From positions 757,174 through 821,173 of the forward strand of contig CAXAMN010015335.1 in the NCBI GenBank assembly GCA_963970005.1: 64,000 nt of DNA, in the 5' to 3' direction. Positions 42,201-52,500 of this stretch are shown piece by piece. Position 1 is the first letter of the stretch. Every line of letters starts with the position of its first letter. Source of the stretch: Durusdinium trenchii. Lineage: Eukaryota; Sar; Dinophyceae; Suessiales; Symbiodiniaceae. The notes beneath the pieces were generated by a model, which saw nothing but the letters and a program-made list of their open reading frames with translations, was not told the DNA's origin and ran no database searches. Both the position numbers and the translations under genes were made by a program.

Positions 42201-44439
42201 CAATCTCTTCCTCCTGCTTGAAACGATAGTGCAATTTGGCAAATAAAGGATTGTTGAATGCTTCCTCCACTGTATTGCCAAAATTATCCCACTGAGGTTC
42301 TGGAATACCAAAGTTCCAACCCAGCAATTTGGGATCTCTGCACATATCCAAGAAGCTTGAAAGCTCTACAGAAGAAATGCCATGGTCTGTCAGAATTTCA
42401 GCCCAGCGGCGTCCATTCTCCCAAGCACGGATGAAGAAAAACTGTTGGTATCCAGTTTGTGCCAACTCCATCCACTGAGAAATTCCGGGTTCAAAACTCG
42501 GTGCATACGTCTTGGGGTTTTCCTCTGTACCGTAAACACTTGGACGTAGCAACTTGTATCTTCTACAAAAAAATTCTCTCTGGTGCCTTGTCAACCTGTC
42601 CCAATCCCTCACGAGGATCACGTCTTCTCCAGTGCTCTGGAGTACACGTGTCCCTACACGATCATGGAGTGATACCATGCCAATGTCATATATCATCCAT
42701 GGGTTGAGAACCAGGTTGTTGACATTCTGAATGAACCATGTCATCTCACGCTCAGCAACATGAGCAGAGTCATCTTCTTCTTCTTGTTGAGGTTCTTCAG
42801 AAGTCCTGGCTGTTGGTCTCCTTGAAGTGATGTCTCTCCATAGGTGGTCAAAGCGAATCACTTCCTCATCAGCCTTCACCAGATTTTGCTGATCCTTGCT
42901 CAGAACTAATGGGTGTACCATAAACAACGATCTCGTTGTCACACCATCTCCATCGACAATCAACCTTGGAGTACTATAGCCTAAAATGCTCCAAGGATCA
43001 CGATCATCAATCTCTTTAGGTGGAATTAAAGACCATCCAGGTGGCATCTGATAATGGCCTTCAGGCATCACCTGACGTGACCTCAATCGTGAACGATTGT
43101 ACTCACGTCTGGGATCATTGTCAGAGCTGAAAAATCTCACAATGGCATCATAAGTCAGCTCATCTAACCAAAGAAGCATATGCCTCCTTGCTTGTTCCAC
43201 CCCAGGCTCAAAGGCATTAATCCTCCTGAGAGTTTCATGTGCAAATGCCGGGTCCTGTGAGAGTCTTGTGAACAAGGATCTCAATCTATCTTGTTGCTCC
43301 TTCTCTCTGTTGATCTTCTCCATTATCTTTTCTGCTGGCAAAGAGTTAATCAACTCCTTAGCTGGCTCTGGAGCATCTTCTGGTCGTGGTTCATCCACAC
43401 AAATGTCCAAGTATGTGGGCTCTACATCACAATGTGCAAGCACCACTCCATTGTTGCTGAAATACAGAGGACGTCCAGCCTGAAGCCAACGAATCACGTC
43501 AAGCTTCACATACAAAGGCTGTCCATAATCTCTTGGAACCACTGTACCTGGGCCTAAAGGAATGTAAGGCAAAGTTTGTGGATTGCTGTACATGAAATGA
43601 ACATAATCTCTTCCTTCACCTCTATTCCTTCTATTCCAACTTTGAGGGTCTCTCATCAAACCATATCTCTCAATGCTGGCCCAGTTCTCCCTTCTGGTAA
43701 CATGAAAAACATGTCCCAAACATCTTGCCTCAATGGAAGTCAATCTATGATTCAACTTCTCTGGGCTGATGTTTTGCATGAGTCCTGTATGCCCTTGGTT
43801 CACTCCCAAACGCATGGAGAAGGGCATATCGTATTGATTGCCTGTGTTGTACCAAACATTCTTGTCCAAGCGAATCACCAAATGAAATCTTTGCTTCTCA
43901 TCGCTATGCACTATAGCAAAGAAGGAATTTGGATAAATACGAAAAGGTGATGGCATTCGAGCAGTTCCCTCTGTAATCAGAGGCATAAGCTCTATCATTG
44001 CCCTACTGTCCATCAACCTGTCGAGAGAACGATCATGTCGTAGCATATAGTTGAGCCCCGTGGCTATCTTCCCATAATCGTTTTGCCTCCACGCGACTCT
44101 TGTTGCCACGAACTGCCTACTTCTCTCATATTCATCCTCTTCCTCTTGGGTGACATAGCCAAGAGCGTATCTGGCAACCTCTGCGAACCACCGTACTCGA
44201 AAATTGAACTTATCATGGTTCTCAGGTGCCAAACACATTGCAAGAATGTCGGTTAAGATCAATTCATCCTGCTCTGAGTTCCTCTGGAACTCAACTGGCG
44301 CACGTGGGCGTCTCAAACGGGTTGCCCAATTTTGAGGTTGTCCCCAAGGAACCTTTTGTGACCAGTTTCGAGCATACTCAAAGATGTTGACCATATTGGA
44401 CACTCCCTGACCAGTCATCTCTGTTGATACAAAGTACAC
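39214..44439 (-). CDS. ORF3: Tpt1/KptA-like 2'-phosphotransferase fused to an EEP nuclease/phosphatase
   Basis: 1741 residues, open throughout. Residues ~123-345 match Tpt1/KptA, which uses NAD+ to remove the RNA 2'-phosphate left by end-joining ligases: NYMLRHD (131-136), DEKQRFH (180-186), NQGHT (214-218), HVTRRENW (246-253), GRDYVHF (276-282), NNGVVLA (329-335). The Arg-His-Arg-Arg tetrad known for Tpt1 maps to R134, H135, R184, R277. Residues ~350-1330 are unrecognised, with an acidic Lys/Glu-rich linker at ~920-1150. Residues ~1333-1690 match the EEP fold: SWNYGN (1338), LQEAH (1397), NYHVDTH (1504), SGDANS (1539), DSHGP (1680). EEP members include LINE endonucleases, CCR4 and ANGEL RNA phosphatases. 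The tail is basic. It starts 180 bp after RNase H and lies wholly inside the LTRs. Confidence 0.85.
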   Translation of the reverse strand: MYFVSTEMTGQGVSNMVNIFEYARNWSQKVPWGQPQNWATRLRRPRAPVEFQRNSEQDELILTDILAMCLAPENHDKFNFRVRWFAEVARYALGYVTQEEEDEYERSRQFVATRVAWRQNDYGKIATGLNYMLRHDRSLDRLMDSRAMIELMPLITEGTARMPSPFRIYPNSFFAIVHSDEKQRFHLVIRLDKNVWYNTGNQYDMPFSMRLGVNQGHTGLMQNISPEKLNHRLTSIEARCLGHVFHVTRRENWASIERYGLMRDPQSWNRRNRGEGRDYVHFMYSNPQTLPYIPLGPGTVVPRDYGQPLYVKLDVIRWLQAGRPLYFSNNGVVLAHCDVEPTYLDICVDEPRPEDAPEPAKELINSLPAEKIMEKINREKEQQDRLRSLFTRLSQDPAFAHETLRRINAFEPGVEQARRHMLLWLDELTYDAIVRFFSSDNDPRREYNRSRLRSRQVMPEGHYQMPPGWSLIPPKEIDDRDPWSILGYSTPRLIVDGDGVTTRSLFMVHPLVLSKDQQNLVKADEEVIRFDHLWRDITSRRPTARTSEEPQQEEEDDSAHVAEREMTWFIQNVNNLVLNPWMIYDIGMVSLHDRVGTRVLQSTGEDVILVRDWDRLTRHQREFFCRRYKLLRPSVYGTEENPKTYAPSFEPGISQWMELAQTGYQQFFFIRAWENGRRWAEILTDHGISSVELSSFLDMCRDPKLLGWNFGIPEPQWDNFGNTVEEAFNNPLFAKLHYRFKQEEEIGRVMHLLSELVCDFFIKVLPKWVLNHSILWEDFMILDPHTKLPVYKTSEAALQAERNPEKYHTHFAMNFKKFRFSARVVWYLIDRDRNHLESFLHNSNSRFVQHACYQLRDYVQARVAVSDPLYEMIKKEEFERQYNSKFLEAISCSRVVVEPVSSGTYEPSSKLNLKVLQDILKGIFKIQKDEELAKERDEEEEQAAQNISYLLADDMELDFDDDDVPVWRSIVDKYRGGDQVLQGEAVKITHLFRDQKDNEKATETFSSERTDFYETSGPLPRTEGENLVEDLLTKDVAEQFPSEEPKMEVDQEEAKEESTPHFLSREKGEDSTASHLPSGEMDANLDDTSGHRKSKKSRLNKIPDPHFHEEVQDEATMEEKKEAVEKIKEVREDDEEKKLEAEIQESFPSEVVVEKDTTKADNTYELHTSPLKLLGQLTGDPGIGFYQLRFRETHARLLNHVCFRKGEISHPHYQSRINENDFVRSIRNVCPVPPPVCYEHERGHDLKRFFINDDRIIYLDGRYQVDPKALERAGHAREELEDTKKELKNELEAYGPKGPSWDFVTFYEELCRRFLKGRIEEPYGTNLLASSESLTFLSWNYGNMVRGQKYTTPRFLQGLDGAMKPRKQSAMSLQNEQFENNLFFNMLFFLRAHVVILQEAHLLVPAKEFIEQKNWTVCFNDWENLAVMARLAPGGYVKIIAGHDQELGHCEQRDVTWAIYEICFGETRPRQDFKDADFEFDDYGPEDKRVPLTRANMHTIRVCNYHVDTHRAVDAHLLTGEQTALMLYECFVYEVDIISGDANSLAYRMSGYKRQPMANYYYSTMQHWIRRLSEARVQADPGIKAPIPRTFYSSTSQVLKKCEDYFDKLWEEYSTVEREEYQGSRLGDTCLSTIVEWGHSMSEEEYENSTVSTKEFICNFSENFAMIDTEVMCSRPTDEDSHGPMFISLRPASLSSGDRRQYRTAATLQEANVRRKERQKQNRKKGRPPTSDQATSSFAAA

Positions 44440-44620
44440 CGGTCAGAGGCCAGTGTCCTAAGTTGTAGAAATGACAGGTAGTCAACGATGCAAGGCAATA
44501 GTCTTCGAAAGAAAAGTGCTGATCTTGCCAAGCTAAATTGAGCCGCAGGCACAAATTCATGAAAGAAATTCAAATTTCTTTCAAACAAAAGTACATGCAT
44601 TGAATTCTCTCCTCTCACTC

Positions 44621-45690
44621 TTAGTGCAAAGAGTCTCCAAGATAAAACACATCATGTGAAAAGTCAACATGTGTGCATACTGTAGGAAGCCATCCACGCA
44701 TATATGCCTTGTGTTCAATAAGAGATCTAAAAGGTGGATGTGCATCGACTTCCTTTAAACAACCACTGCGTACTGCATCTATCAAAGCTTGAGGACTAGC
44801 AGACTTCTTAGTAAGACAGTCAGCAAGACACCACTGAGTGCGTATATGTGACAAGTCAGCAATTGCACCAGAGCATGCTTCTTTCCTAAGCATTTGGATC
44901 ATATGAATAGTCTCCTGTTGCTCAGGAACATGAGTAGTACTAGCTGTAGTCACAAGATTGTTAGCATCAGTGCGCATGTGAATGTCAGTAGAGTAGCCTG
45001 TAATGTCCTTGATCAAGCCTCTAAGCATTTGGCAAGTGCCATAACACTTCATAAATGCATACAACTCTGCAACAGTTGTGGACAGGGTTGTTCTCTTGAT
45101 CTTGGAAGATTCAAAGAAAATAAGTGAGCCTTTAGTGTTCTTCTGTTTTGCCTTCCTTTGCTCACCCATAAAAATAACCATCGCACGTTGAGAGGATTTA
45201 TCACTGTTGTTCCTGAATGCGGCATCTGGCATAGCAATTAACCGTGGACTACCTTCCAGTGGCCAAAAACGTAACTCCATAGGGTCAGTCACGATTTGTT
45301 TGCACAGCTTGTTCAGGGCCTTGCAATCACCTATTGTAGGTCCTGCTGATGCTGATGCTGACCTGGAGAATTGGTAGCATGCTTGGAATTGTGTTCTGGA
45401 TTGTAACCAGTTTATGCTGCCAAGAAGTGATCTGAAGGCTGTGTGCATGTCTTTGTCACACTTGTCCTCATCCTTCAAACCTTTTGGAATGATAATCTCA
45501 GTCAATTCCTGAACACAAAGGGATTGTTCTACTGAGGTGTACTCCTTCTTCTGGGTCTTCTCTTGCATCTTCCAAGCAACACGTTGTCCAGTAAACATCA
45601 GGTCATTAGTGTCCTCATGTCCAATCTTAAACTGTGACTTCACAATATCCTTGAACTGTTTCAAAAAGATATCATTACCTGTCACAAAAA
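44621..45690 (-). CDS. Copia RT C-terminus and RNase H domain
   Basis: A frame of about 355 residues contains the copia connection (SLLGSINWLQSRTQFQACYQ) and an RNase H domain with all four acidic residues: D154 (MPDAAFRN), E207 (TTVAELYAF), D240 (MRTDANN) and D289 (CLADCLT), numbered from the GTG at 45685. RNase H degrades the RNA of the RNA-DNA hybrid during reverse transcription. There is no ATG near the start: the frame is the continuation of pol, shifted by one base at the RT active-site box just upstream. Confidence 0.88.
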
Positions 45691-46140
45691 GATATCAACA
45701 TGTAAACAACACATACCAATGGGTGACCTATTCTTAGAATTACTGCCATGCACAGGGTCCATAAAATGCTCAAGCAACTCTTCCACAACTTCAGGTGTAA
45801 GCTGAGGCGTTTGTGTCACAGTATACGTATGTTCTGCAGGAAGAAAAAGACTGACAAGCGTTTCAGCTTCTTCCTCTAACGTCACTGCATTCTTCTCGTT
45901 TCTGATATCCTTGTTTGTCTCGAGAAGCCACCAAACACCCTTACGCTTAACTATTGAAGTCCGAAAACAAAAACGCGAACGCGAATACGTAGGTTCGGGA
46001 GTACGAAGAGCTTTAGCGCGATAAGCGACTTGAGCATGGCCATTTGCATATTGATGCCAACCTGCCTTGTGCTCTACAGAGTCAAGGAAGTTCTGGAGTT
46101 CCTGATCTACCACAGGAGTCCATTTTCCATCCTCTGCCTT
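45691..46140 (-). pseudogene. RT middle part, ending in a frameshift at the active-site box
   Basis: The minus frame continues copia RT from AEDGKWTPVVDQELQNFL to DPVHGSNSKNRSPIG and then CCLHVDIFL before TGA. The catalytic box is expected as xVDD; GATGAT appears to have lost one base to give GATATC, which breaks the frame exactly there. Downstream coding resumes in the other frame at 45690. Confidence 0.8.
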
Positions 46141-46567
46141 AAGCAGGCTACGACTTTACGACCTCGAGCGACGCGTTATTCACGTTCAACTTCCGACCGA
46201 CATCGGATTGCCTCCGTATCTTGTCGGATTGTGCACCCGTTCAGTGTACGGATTGAGTGATGCGCCTCGTCGCTGGTGGAATCGACTCGACAAGTTTTTG
46301 CACTCACTCGGATTAGTTCCGACTCGAGCCGATCGGTGCACGTACGTTTGCTACTCCGGATGTTTGAGGGTTCCTAAGGCTGTGAACTACTCATCAGAGG
46401 AGATGCCAGCCGAACCGGAACCGGTATCCTTCTACGTAGCAGGTGCGCCGCCAAACGAATTCCACGACACAGCGGAGGAAGTTCGTAGGTCTTTTCTCTG
46501 TGAAGAACGTCTGTTTTCGGTGTGTTACGGAAATAGGTCGGAGAAGACGGTGACGCGTAGCCTGCTT
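46141..46567 (+). pseudogene. Inverted segment of the RT domain
   Basis: Inside the minus-strand pol, the plus strand here encodes copia RT (YDLERRVIHVQLPTDIGLPP, then GLCTRSVYGLSDAPRRWWNR and LDKFLHSLGLVPTRADRCTY). The block is bounded by 12-bp perfect inverted repeats AAGCAGGCTACG at 46141-46152 and 46556-46567, with 403 bp between. Read in the flipped orientation, it joins in frame to the RT part at its C-terminal side; at the other side an 8-base TACGACTT duplication leaves an offset. Confidence 0.85.
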
Positions 46568-49500
46568 CCCCCTGAAGAAAGGCAGTTTTCAAATCGATGT
46601 GTAACAGGTCCCAGAAAGAAGAGGCTGCATGCTGACATGCTACGCGAAAACCATACCTGGTCGCGGTTGGCGAGTCCGTTTGGAGGTCCCATTTCTGGGC
46701 ATCTTGGAAGCCTCGACAGACCCATCTGGCCTTAAACTTCTTGAAATTACCATCTTTGTCAATCTTGATGGTCAGGACCCATCGACCGGTAACATAGTTA
46801 TCGATCTTATGCTTTCTTCGGTCGCGATACTTCATCGCAGTAAAGTCTAAAAAGCTGCGAAACTCCTCTAGTTTAGCTTGCTTGATCTCCTTCGCATACT
46901 TCCGGAGCACTTCCGGAGTAATCACACTCTCTGCCTTTGGCGTCTTCTTAGCCATTGTCTTCGCAAGATACTGGCAGAACTGTGAAAAACCTTTCGGATC
47001 ATACGAGTTAAAACTCGGAGGAGCTTGGTTCGGACCTATGACACAAAAATCCATATCGTCAAAACTAACAAAAAGATTTTTCTCATCGTCCAGATCCTTG
47101 TCTGGATCCTTCTCAAAACCTTTCACATCTTCTTCATCAAAAATAGGTTCTGAATCTGTTTCATTTGTATCAATCGTCTCATTGTCATCGTCTTCGACTG
47201 TGCTCGTAGGCACGGGAATGTCGGCTGCTTGTGGCTGATTCGAACTTGATGCTGTCGGATTCTCCGAATGTCCAGGAAAGAAACTTCTTGGCACTGATTT
47301 CGGAGGTGCCGGAATAGGTTCGTCATGTCCCGGTAACTGAACCTTAGAACGTTTTATCTGAAACTTCACCTTCGCCTTTGGCAAAGCATCAGTTGAGTCC
47401 ACAGAAAGCTTCCGCATGTGCTTACTGTGACGTTCACGATTTTCCGGAACATATGGTTCTGGCTCCGGCGTGTTCGAATCTGGCGACGGTACGAACGGAT
47501 GAACGGGATCCGTATCACTCGGAAACCCTATTGGTGGTGGACCCGGATCATCTGGCGGACGGGATTCACTCGTAATCTCCGGCATTGCCTCTTCCGGATC
47601 GCTTGATGGATATCCGAGTTGCTCCAAAGGAACATCGGGATTTCCGAACTGATTCGGACCAGCTACGGAACCTGTCGGAGGTGGTCCCGGAGGTTGTCCA
47701 CCCTGGTGATCATCAGGGTTGCCACCCGGTCCATCACCAGGCGGATTCATATCTTCATCATCTGGATCAAAATACTGCTGTTCCCCCGAGACGGGAATCG
47801 GCTCATAAGCCATATCATCATCCATCGGTGGTCCGTAGTCTGGAGGTTGATCCTTTGGATCCTCTAGAGCTACTTCATCAGGAGTCACAATGCGCTTCAC
47901 GGCGCCTGTCGTCTCTGCTTCGTAAACTATCATACTCCAATGATCTACCAAAAACTGTTCATGATGAGGAGACAGTTGTGACACAAACATAAAGAAAACC
48001 TGATGGTATTTTCCTGGCTTCCACATAATCAACACTGCATCATCCTCAGAGTTGAAGAGAGGATGCACTCTACCAAAAGTACCACGATAGACCTTACATC
48101 TCTCAAAATACATCTGTGGCAAGGTTCTTCGTCTAATCTCCTTGAGGCCTGGAATCAATGACACAATTCGAGAATCAGAGGATGTTGTCACATCAAACTC
48201 TGATCTCTGAGGTAGTGCATCTATCTGCCTCAAGGTTCTGATCAGTTCAGTAGTAGTGAACCTTTGTGGTAGTATGTGTCGAAGTGGAACCGGAATTTCC
48301 GTCGTCTCTTCCGTTCTTACGGAATTCAGCAAAATTGATTGATGAGCTTCTCTCTCTAACAAAAGAGCTGTTCCACACAAACTTCCAGAGTCAAAATTCT
48401 CCAGAAGATCTTCAATAAGGAAACTCTGACGCTTGTCGGAAGTCTCACTATAAGGAAGGAAACGATTCATCTCAACCAAAAATGAAAATGGAAACTTCTT
48501 CCAGTCAGGATCCTTGAAGTACTGGTTGCTTCTAGTGGCTTGCACTGTTTTAGCTTGGAATGAACAGTCACCAATACCTTTCCATCCTTGGCAGGATGCA
48601 TAGGAGTGGAAGACTGTCACGTAACTCATTCCCTTCGGACAATAACAAAAACAATTCATATTCACATCAAAGGTAAAGACCGGATTCTTCAAAGATGAAA
48701 TGAACTTCTGCAAAAACAAACAAAACTTGTTTCCTTTGGGAACAGTCACAAACACATGTTTCCTTCTTCTCAATTGCCACTCAATCACATTACAACATAG
48801 CAACCAAATAGAAGCTCTGTTCTGTTTGGGAGAAGGGTTGTTGATCACTATACAGTGGGGCTGCAATCTCTCCAGTTGCTGCCAAATAACATCTTGACCC
48901 TTCATAGTGGAAAAGTTGTATCCTGCCTTGAAATCCATAGGAGATGCAACTTTAACACCATTCTTTGAAAGGAACCAAGATAATCCACTGTTTCCATGAA
49001 GTAACTCAACAACATCAGGATGATCATCATTACAAAAGAAAAAGGACTGTTCTCCGAATTCGGCATCAACATACAGTTCGTGATCTTCACGCAAGTTCTC
49101 CGGATTCTCATCGTCTAATGCCGGAATGGAAACATCATGCCACTCATCGTGATCACGTCTAACCTTCGACTGATTCACGCGTACTACTGCCTTACCAGTA
49201 TTGGCTTGGACCATAGCTCCTTCTTGTCCAAGTATTGTGGCACGAACCCAACGTCCTTTATCCTTGAACTTTGATGAATCCTGAGTCCAAACAAAAACCT
49301 TCTCTCCTTGGAAATAAGGACCGTCACTTGGCATAGTCCTTCTCGCAAGATCTGCTCGAAGGTCCTGAGCTTGTCGTGCTTCTTGATGAGCTCTCAAAGC
49401 CACACGTTGTAGTTCCAAATTTGTACGATCTTGTGCGGCTGCACTAGCTGACAATTGCTCAGGGCTTGCGGTCTCAAGGTCAAAAAGATCTGGTGGACGT

Positions 49501-52500
49501 CTTCCAGTTGCTATCTCTATTGGTGAATATCCACTGATAGTCAACTGACAATTTCTTGCCCAAACTACCTTCTTGACCACTTCTCTGACCGTAACACCAC
49601 GAAAACGTGGGTCATCCAGATCTACCTTCATAACATGCCACATACGTTTGAACAAACGTACAGCTGTCTCTGCTCGGTTCGGCCAAGGAGTTCTTGGCCC
49701 ACAAGGACATTGTTGTATACCATGGAACCTGTAGTATTCAACAAAAGCATCTGTGAAAAAGGCTTCGTCTCCTACGATGGCCTTCGGAACACAATTGTTC
49801 TCGTCCGACCATTGCCTCAATGCTTGGATGGTGGTTTGATCTATGAGGTCTTTCTGTGCCGTAGCCCAGAGAAGATTTGTGGCACCATCAAGAACAAGTA
49901 AAATGATATACTTGTTCTTGTGAAGTTCAACCTCACAATGATCAGCAAAAACAACATCACCAAAACATGAAGCTCTAATACCGGAGACTCTGGCTCGTGG
50001 CGGAGGTGCCACTGAAGTGTTACAAACACGGCAGTTCCTGACAACTGATTCATACTTCTCTAAAACAGAGTCAGGAAGCTTCAACATAGAAACACGTCTA
50101 CGAAACTGAGTAGGACTCATATGGTAGTGCTTCACATGAAGCTTATAAAGCTCTACCTTGTCCTCCAGTCTCTGTAACATCTTCCTATATGCCGGTGTCA
50201 TTGCAACAACTTCACTACCAGGTAATGGGATTGAAATCCGCCTAGGCTCAAGAGCGCCATCACCTGGTTCAAGTGGTTCATGTTTATCACTTGATGGTCC
50301 TTTTGATGCTTTAGGAATTTCTACAAGTTCACCTTCTGGCCTCTCAGGTGGTTCTGAGGGAGCATACTCCTCAAGATCATCACCCTTTAAATCATTCTGA
50401 GGCTCAGATGGTTTCGACTTGTGTCCTTTCCAAAATGGATCAAAACCCTTGGAAGTATACCGAAACTTCGGCGGCACGGGCTTTTCCGCGGCACTGGATG
50501 GTGCACCTTCCTTCTCTGACGAGAAGCCTGGTTCCCTGTCCTTTGCAATGGGAACCTTCTCTGAAGAGGAGCGCACCACTGCATCGGGATCACCAATGCC
50601 ACGGTGCTCAATGCCAGCCTTCCTGATTTTTAGATCTGGAATTTTGGCATCTGGCTTAAATTTAAAAATTGTTCTACCACGCCATTCATAGCCAAGTTGT
50701 AGGTCCTTCCATTTTGCCTTGCGCCAATCATCTGTCTTCTTGATTTCTTCTCCTCCTTTCTTCTTCTTGATGATTGTCAGTCGCAAGTCTTCCAGCAAGT
50801 CAGTGTCTACAGGACAGGACTTAGTTGCTGGGAAAAGAATTTTCCTGTAATCCTTGTGGTGACGTATCAGTTCTCTCTTGTGAACATCTACTTCCCAGAA
50901 ATCAACCACAGGATATGCATGCTCAGCTTCACCTTCATCACTATTGTGTTCAACAGAAATGTGGCCATATTCATAGTGAGTGAGGTGAGAGTAAAAACTC
51001 TTCTCACGCTGAGTCTGCCAACGCACGTCAGACAGATACCATGCAATATCTTGGAAGTCCAACACAAGATGAGTACTGGCTGCAACCTTCAACTCCAAAA
51101 ATTTGATACCAAGAGGCACCGATGTCAGATAAGCATGTCGAGGTGTCAGCCTGAGTTCAAAGCCTAAGTTCCTCATCTGTGGCAAGCTCATAAGCAAAGG
51201 GACTTCTCCTTCTTCCACTATGTCGAACTCTGTATGGTGGATCGTCCATGCACGATCATACATGTAAATCACCAGTTTCTGAGAGCAAGTAGCCTTCTGG
51301 GAATTGGCAAAGTAAAACTTGCTCTTGGTAGCCTCAAAAGAGTACCATAATCCACAGTCTGGGTGATTGTCGACATAGTTGCAAAAATGGTCGACTGCTC
51401 GCCTTGATCCCATAGCTCTAGTGCATCCAAAGTCCAGGATTGCAATAGTTGGCGGGAAGCGATTCTCAGTCAAAAATGAAATAGCCTGCATCTCCTTCAC
51501 TTCTTCCTCAGCGCTCATAAGCGCAAAACCATCAGCGCTCATAAGCGCAAAGCCATCAGCGCTCATAAGCGCAAGGCCATCAGGAGCCCTTGTGAGCATC
51601 TCCTTTGACAAAGAGTACCTCACAGTGGCACTCATGTCATCGAAGATCATCTCACCATTGTTGACCATGCAGTCAGCTTCATCTTGGCATGAGGTCATCA
51701 TGCCTGACAGCAAGTCCACCTCACTGCCATGGACTTCAGCTGCTGCTGTCACACAATGTGCTAAGAAAACTTGTTGACCTCCTGATGCTTGTGAAGTTCT
51801 TGAAGGTGCAGGGAAAGAACGTGGCTGTTGTTGATTTGCATAGTTTGCATCTTGTTTGCCATCTCCTTTATCTTTTCCTTTTCCTTTCTTGCCTTTTCTC
51901 TTGCCTTTTCCTTTTCCTTTGTGGGAAAACCATGCTTCTTCAAGCTGTTGCCAAAAGTCATTGGCATCATCATATTCTCCTTGAAGATAGTCATTCATAT
52001 CCTCGGCAAGAATGGCATCATATGCTCCTTGGGTTGACTCCCAAGTGTCCTCATAAGGATTCTCTTCAAGGTATTCATCTGGAAAAGTTGTCTGTTGCTC
52101 ATCAGCAAAATGGCCTTTACCTCGTCTCTTTCCTTTTCCTTTTCCACGAGGTCTGAAGAATCTGCGGCCTGACCTTCCTTTTCCTTTTCCTTTTCTTCTA
52201 CCTTTTCCTTTGCCTTTTCTGGCTCTTCTTCCTTGGAATCTCCTTTGGAACCATGAGAAGTTTTGATCATCATATACCCAAAAGACATCGTCCAGGGCAT
52301 CTAAAAATCCTTCAGTTCCATCTTCTTCATCTTCGGCCCAATAGCCAAATGTACCATCGAGTTCTCCTTCGTCTAGTACGAGAAATGATCTTCTACCTCC
52401 AGCACCTGTCGGCTGCATCAATGGATTGTCTACTGAAGTCTTTGTCGTGCAGAACATCTCGATGAACACTGTCCTCAACTCTGTTGTGGTGTATTGCTGC

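Noticed and set aside
44378-44618. Small minus-strand frames between RNase H and ORF3
   Set aside because: They overlap the ORF3 start or the spacer and have no recognisable content.
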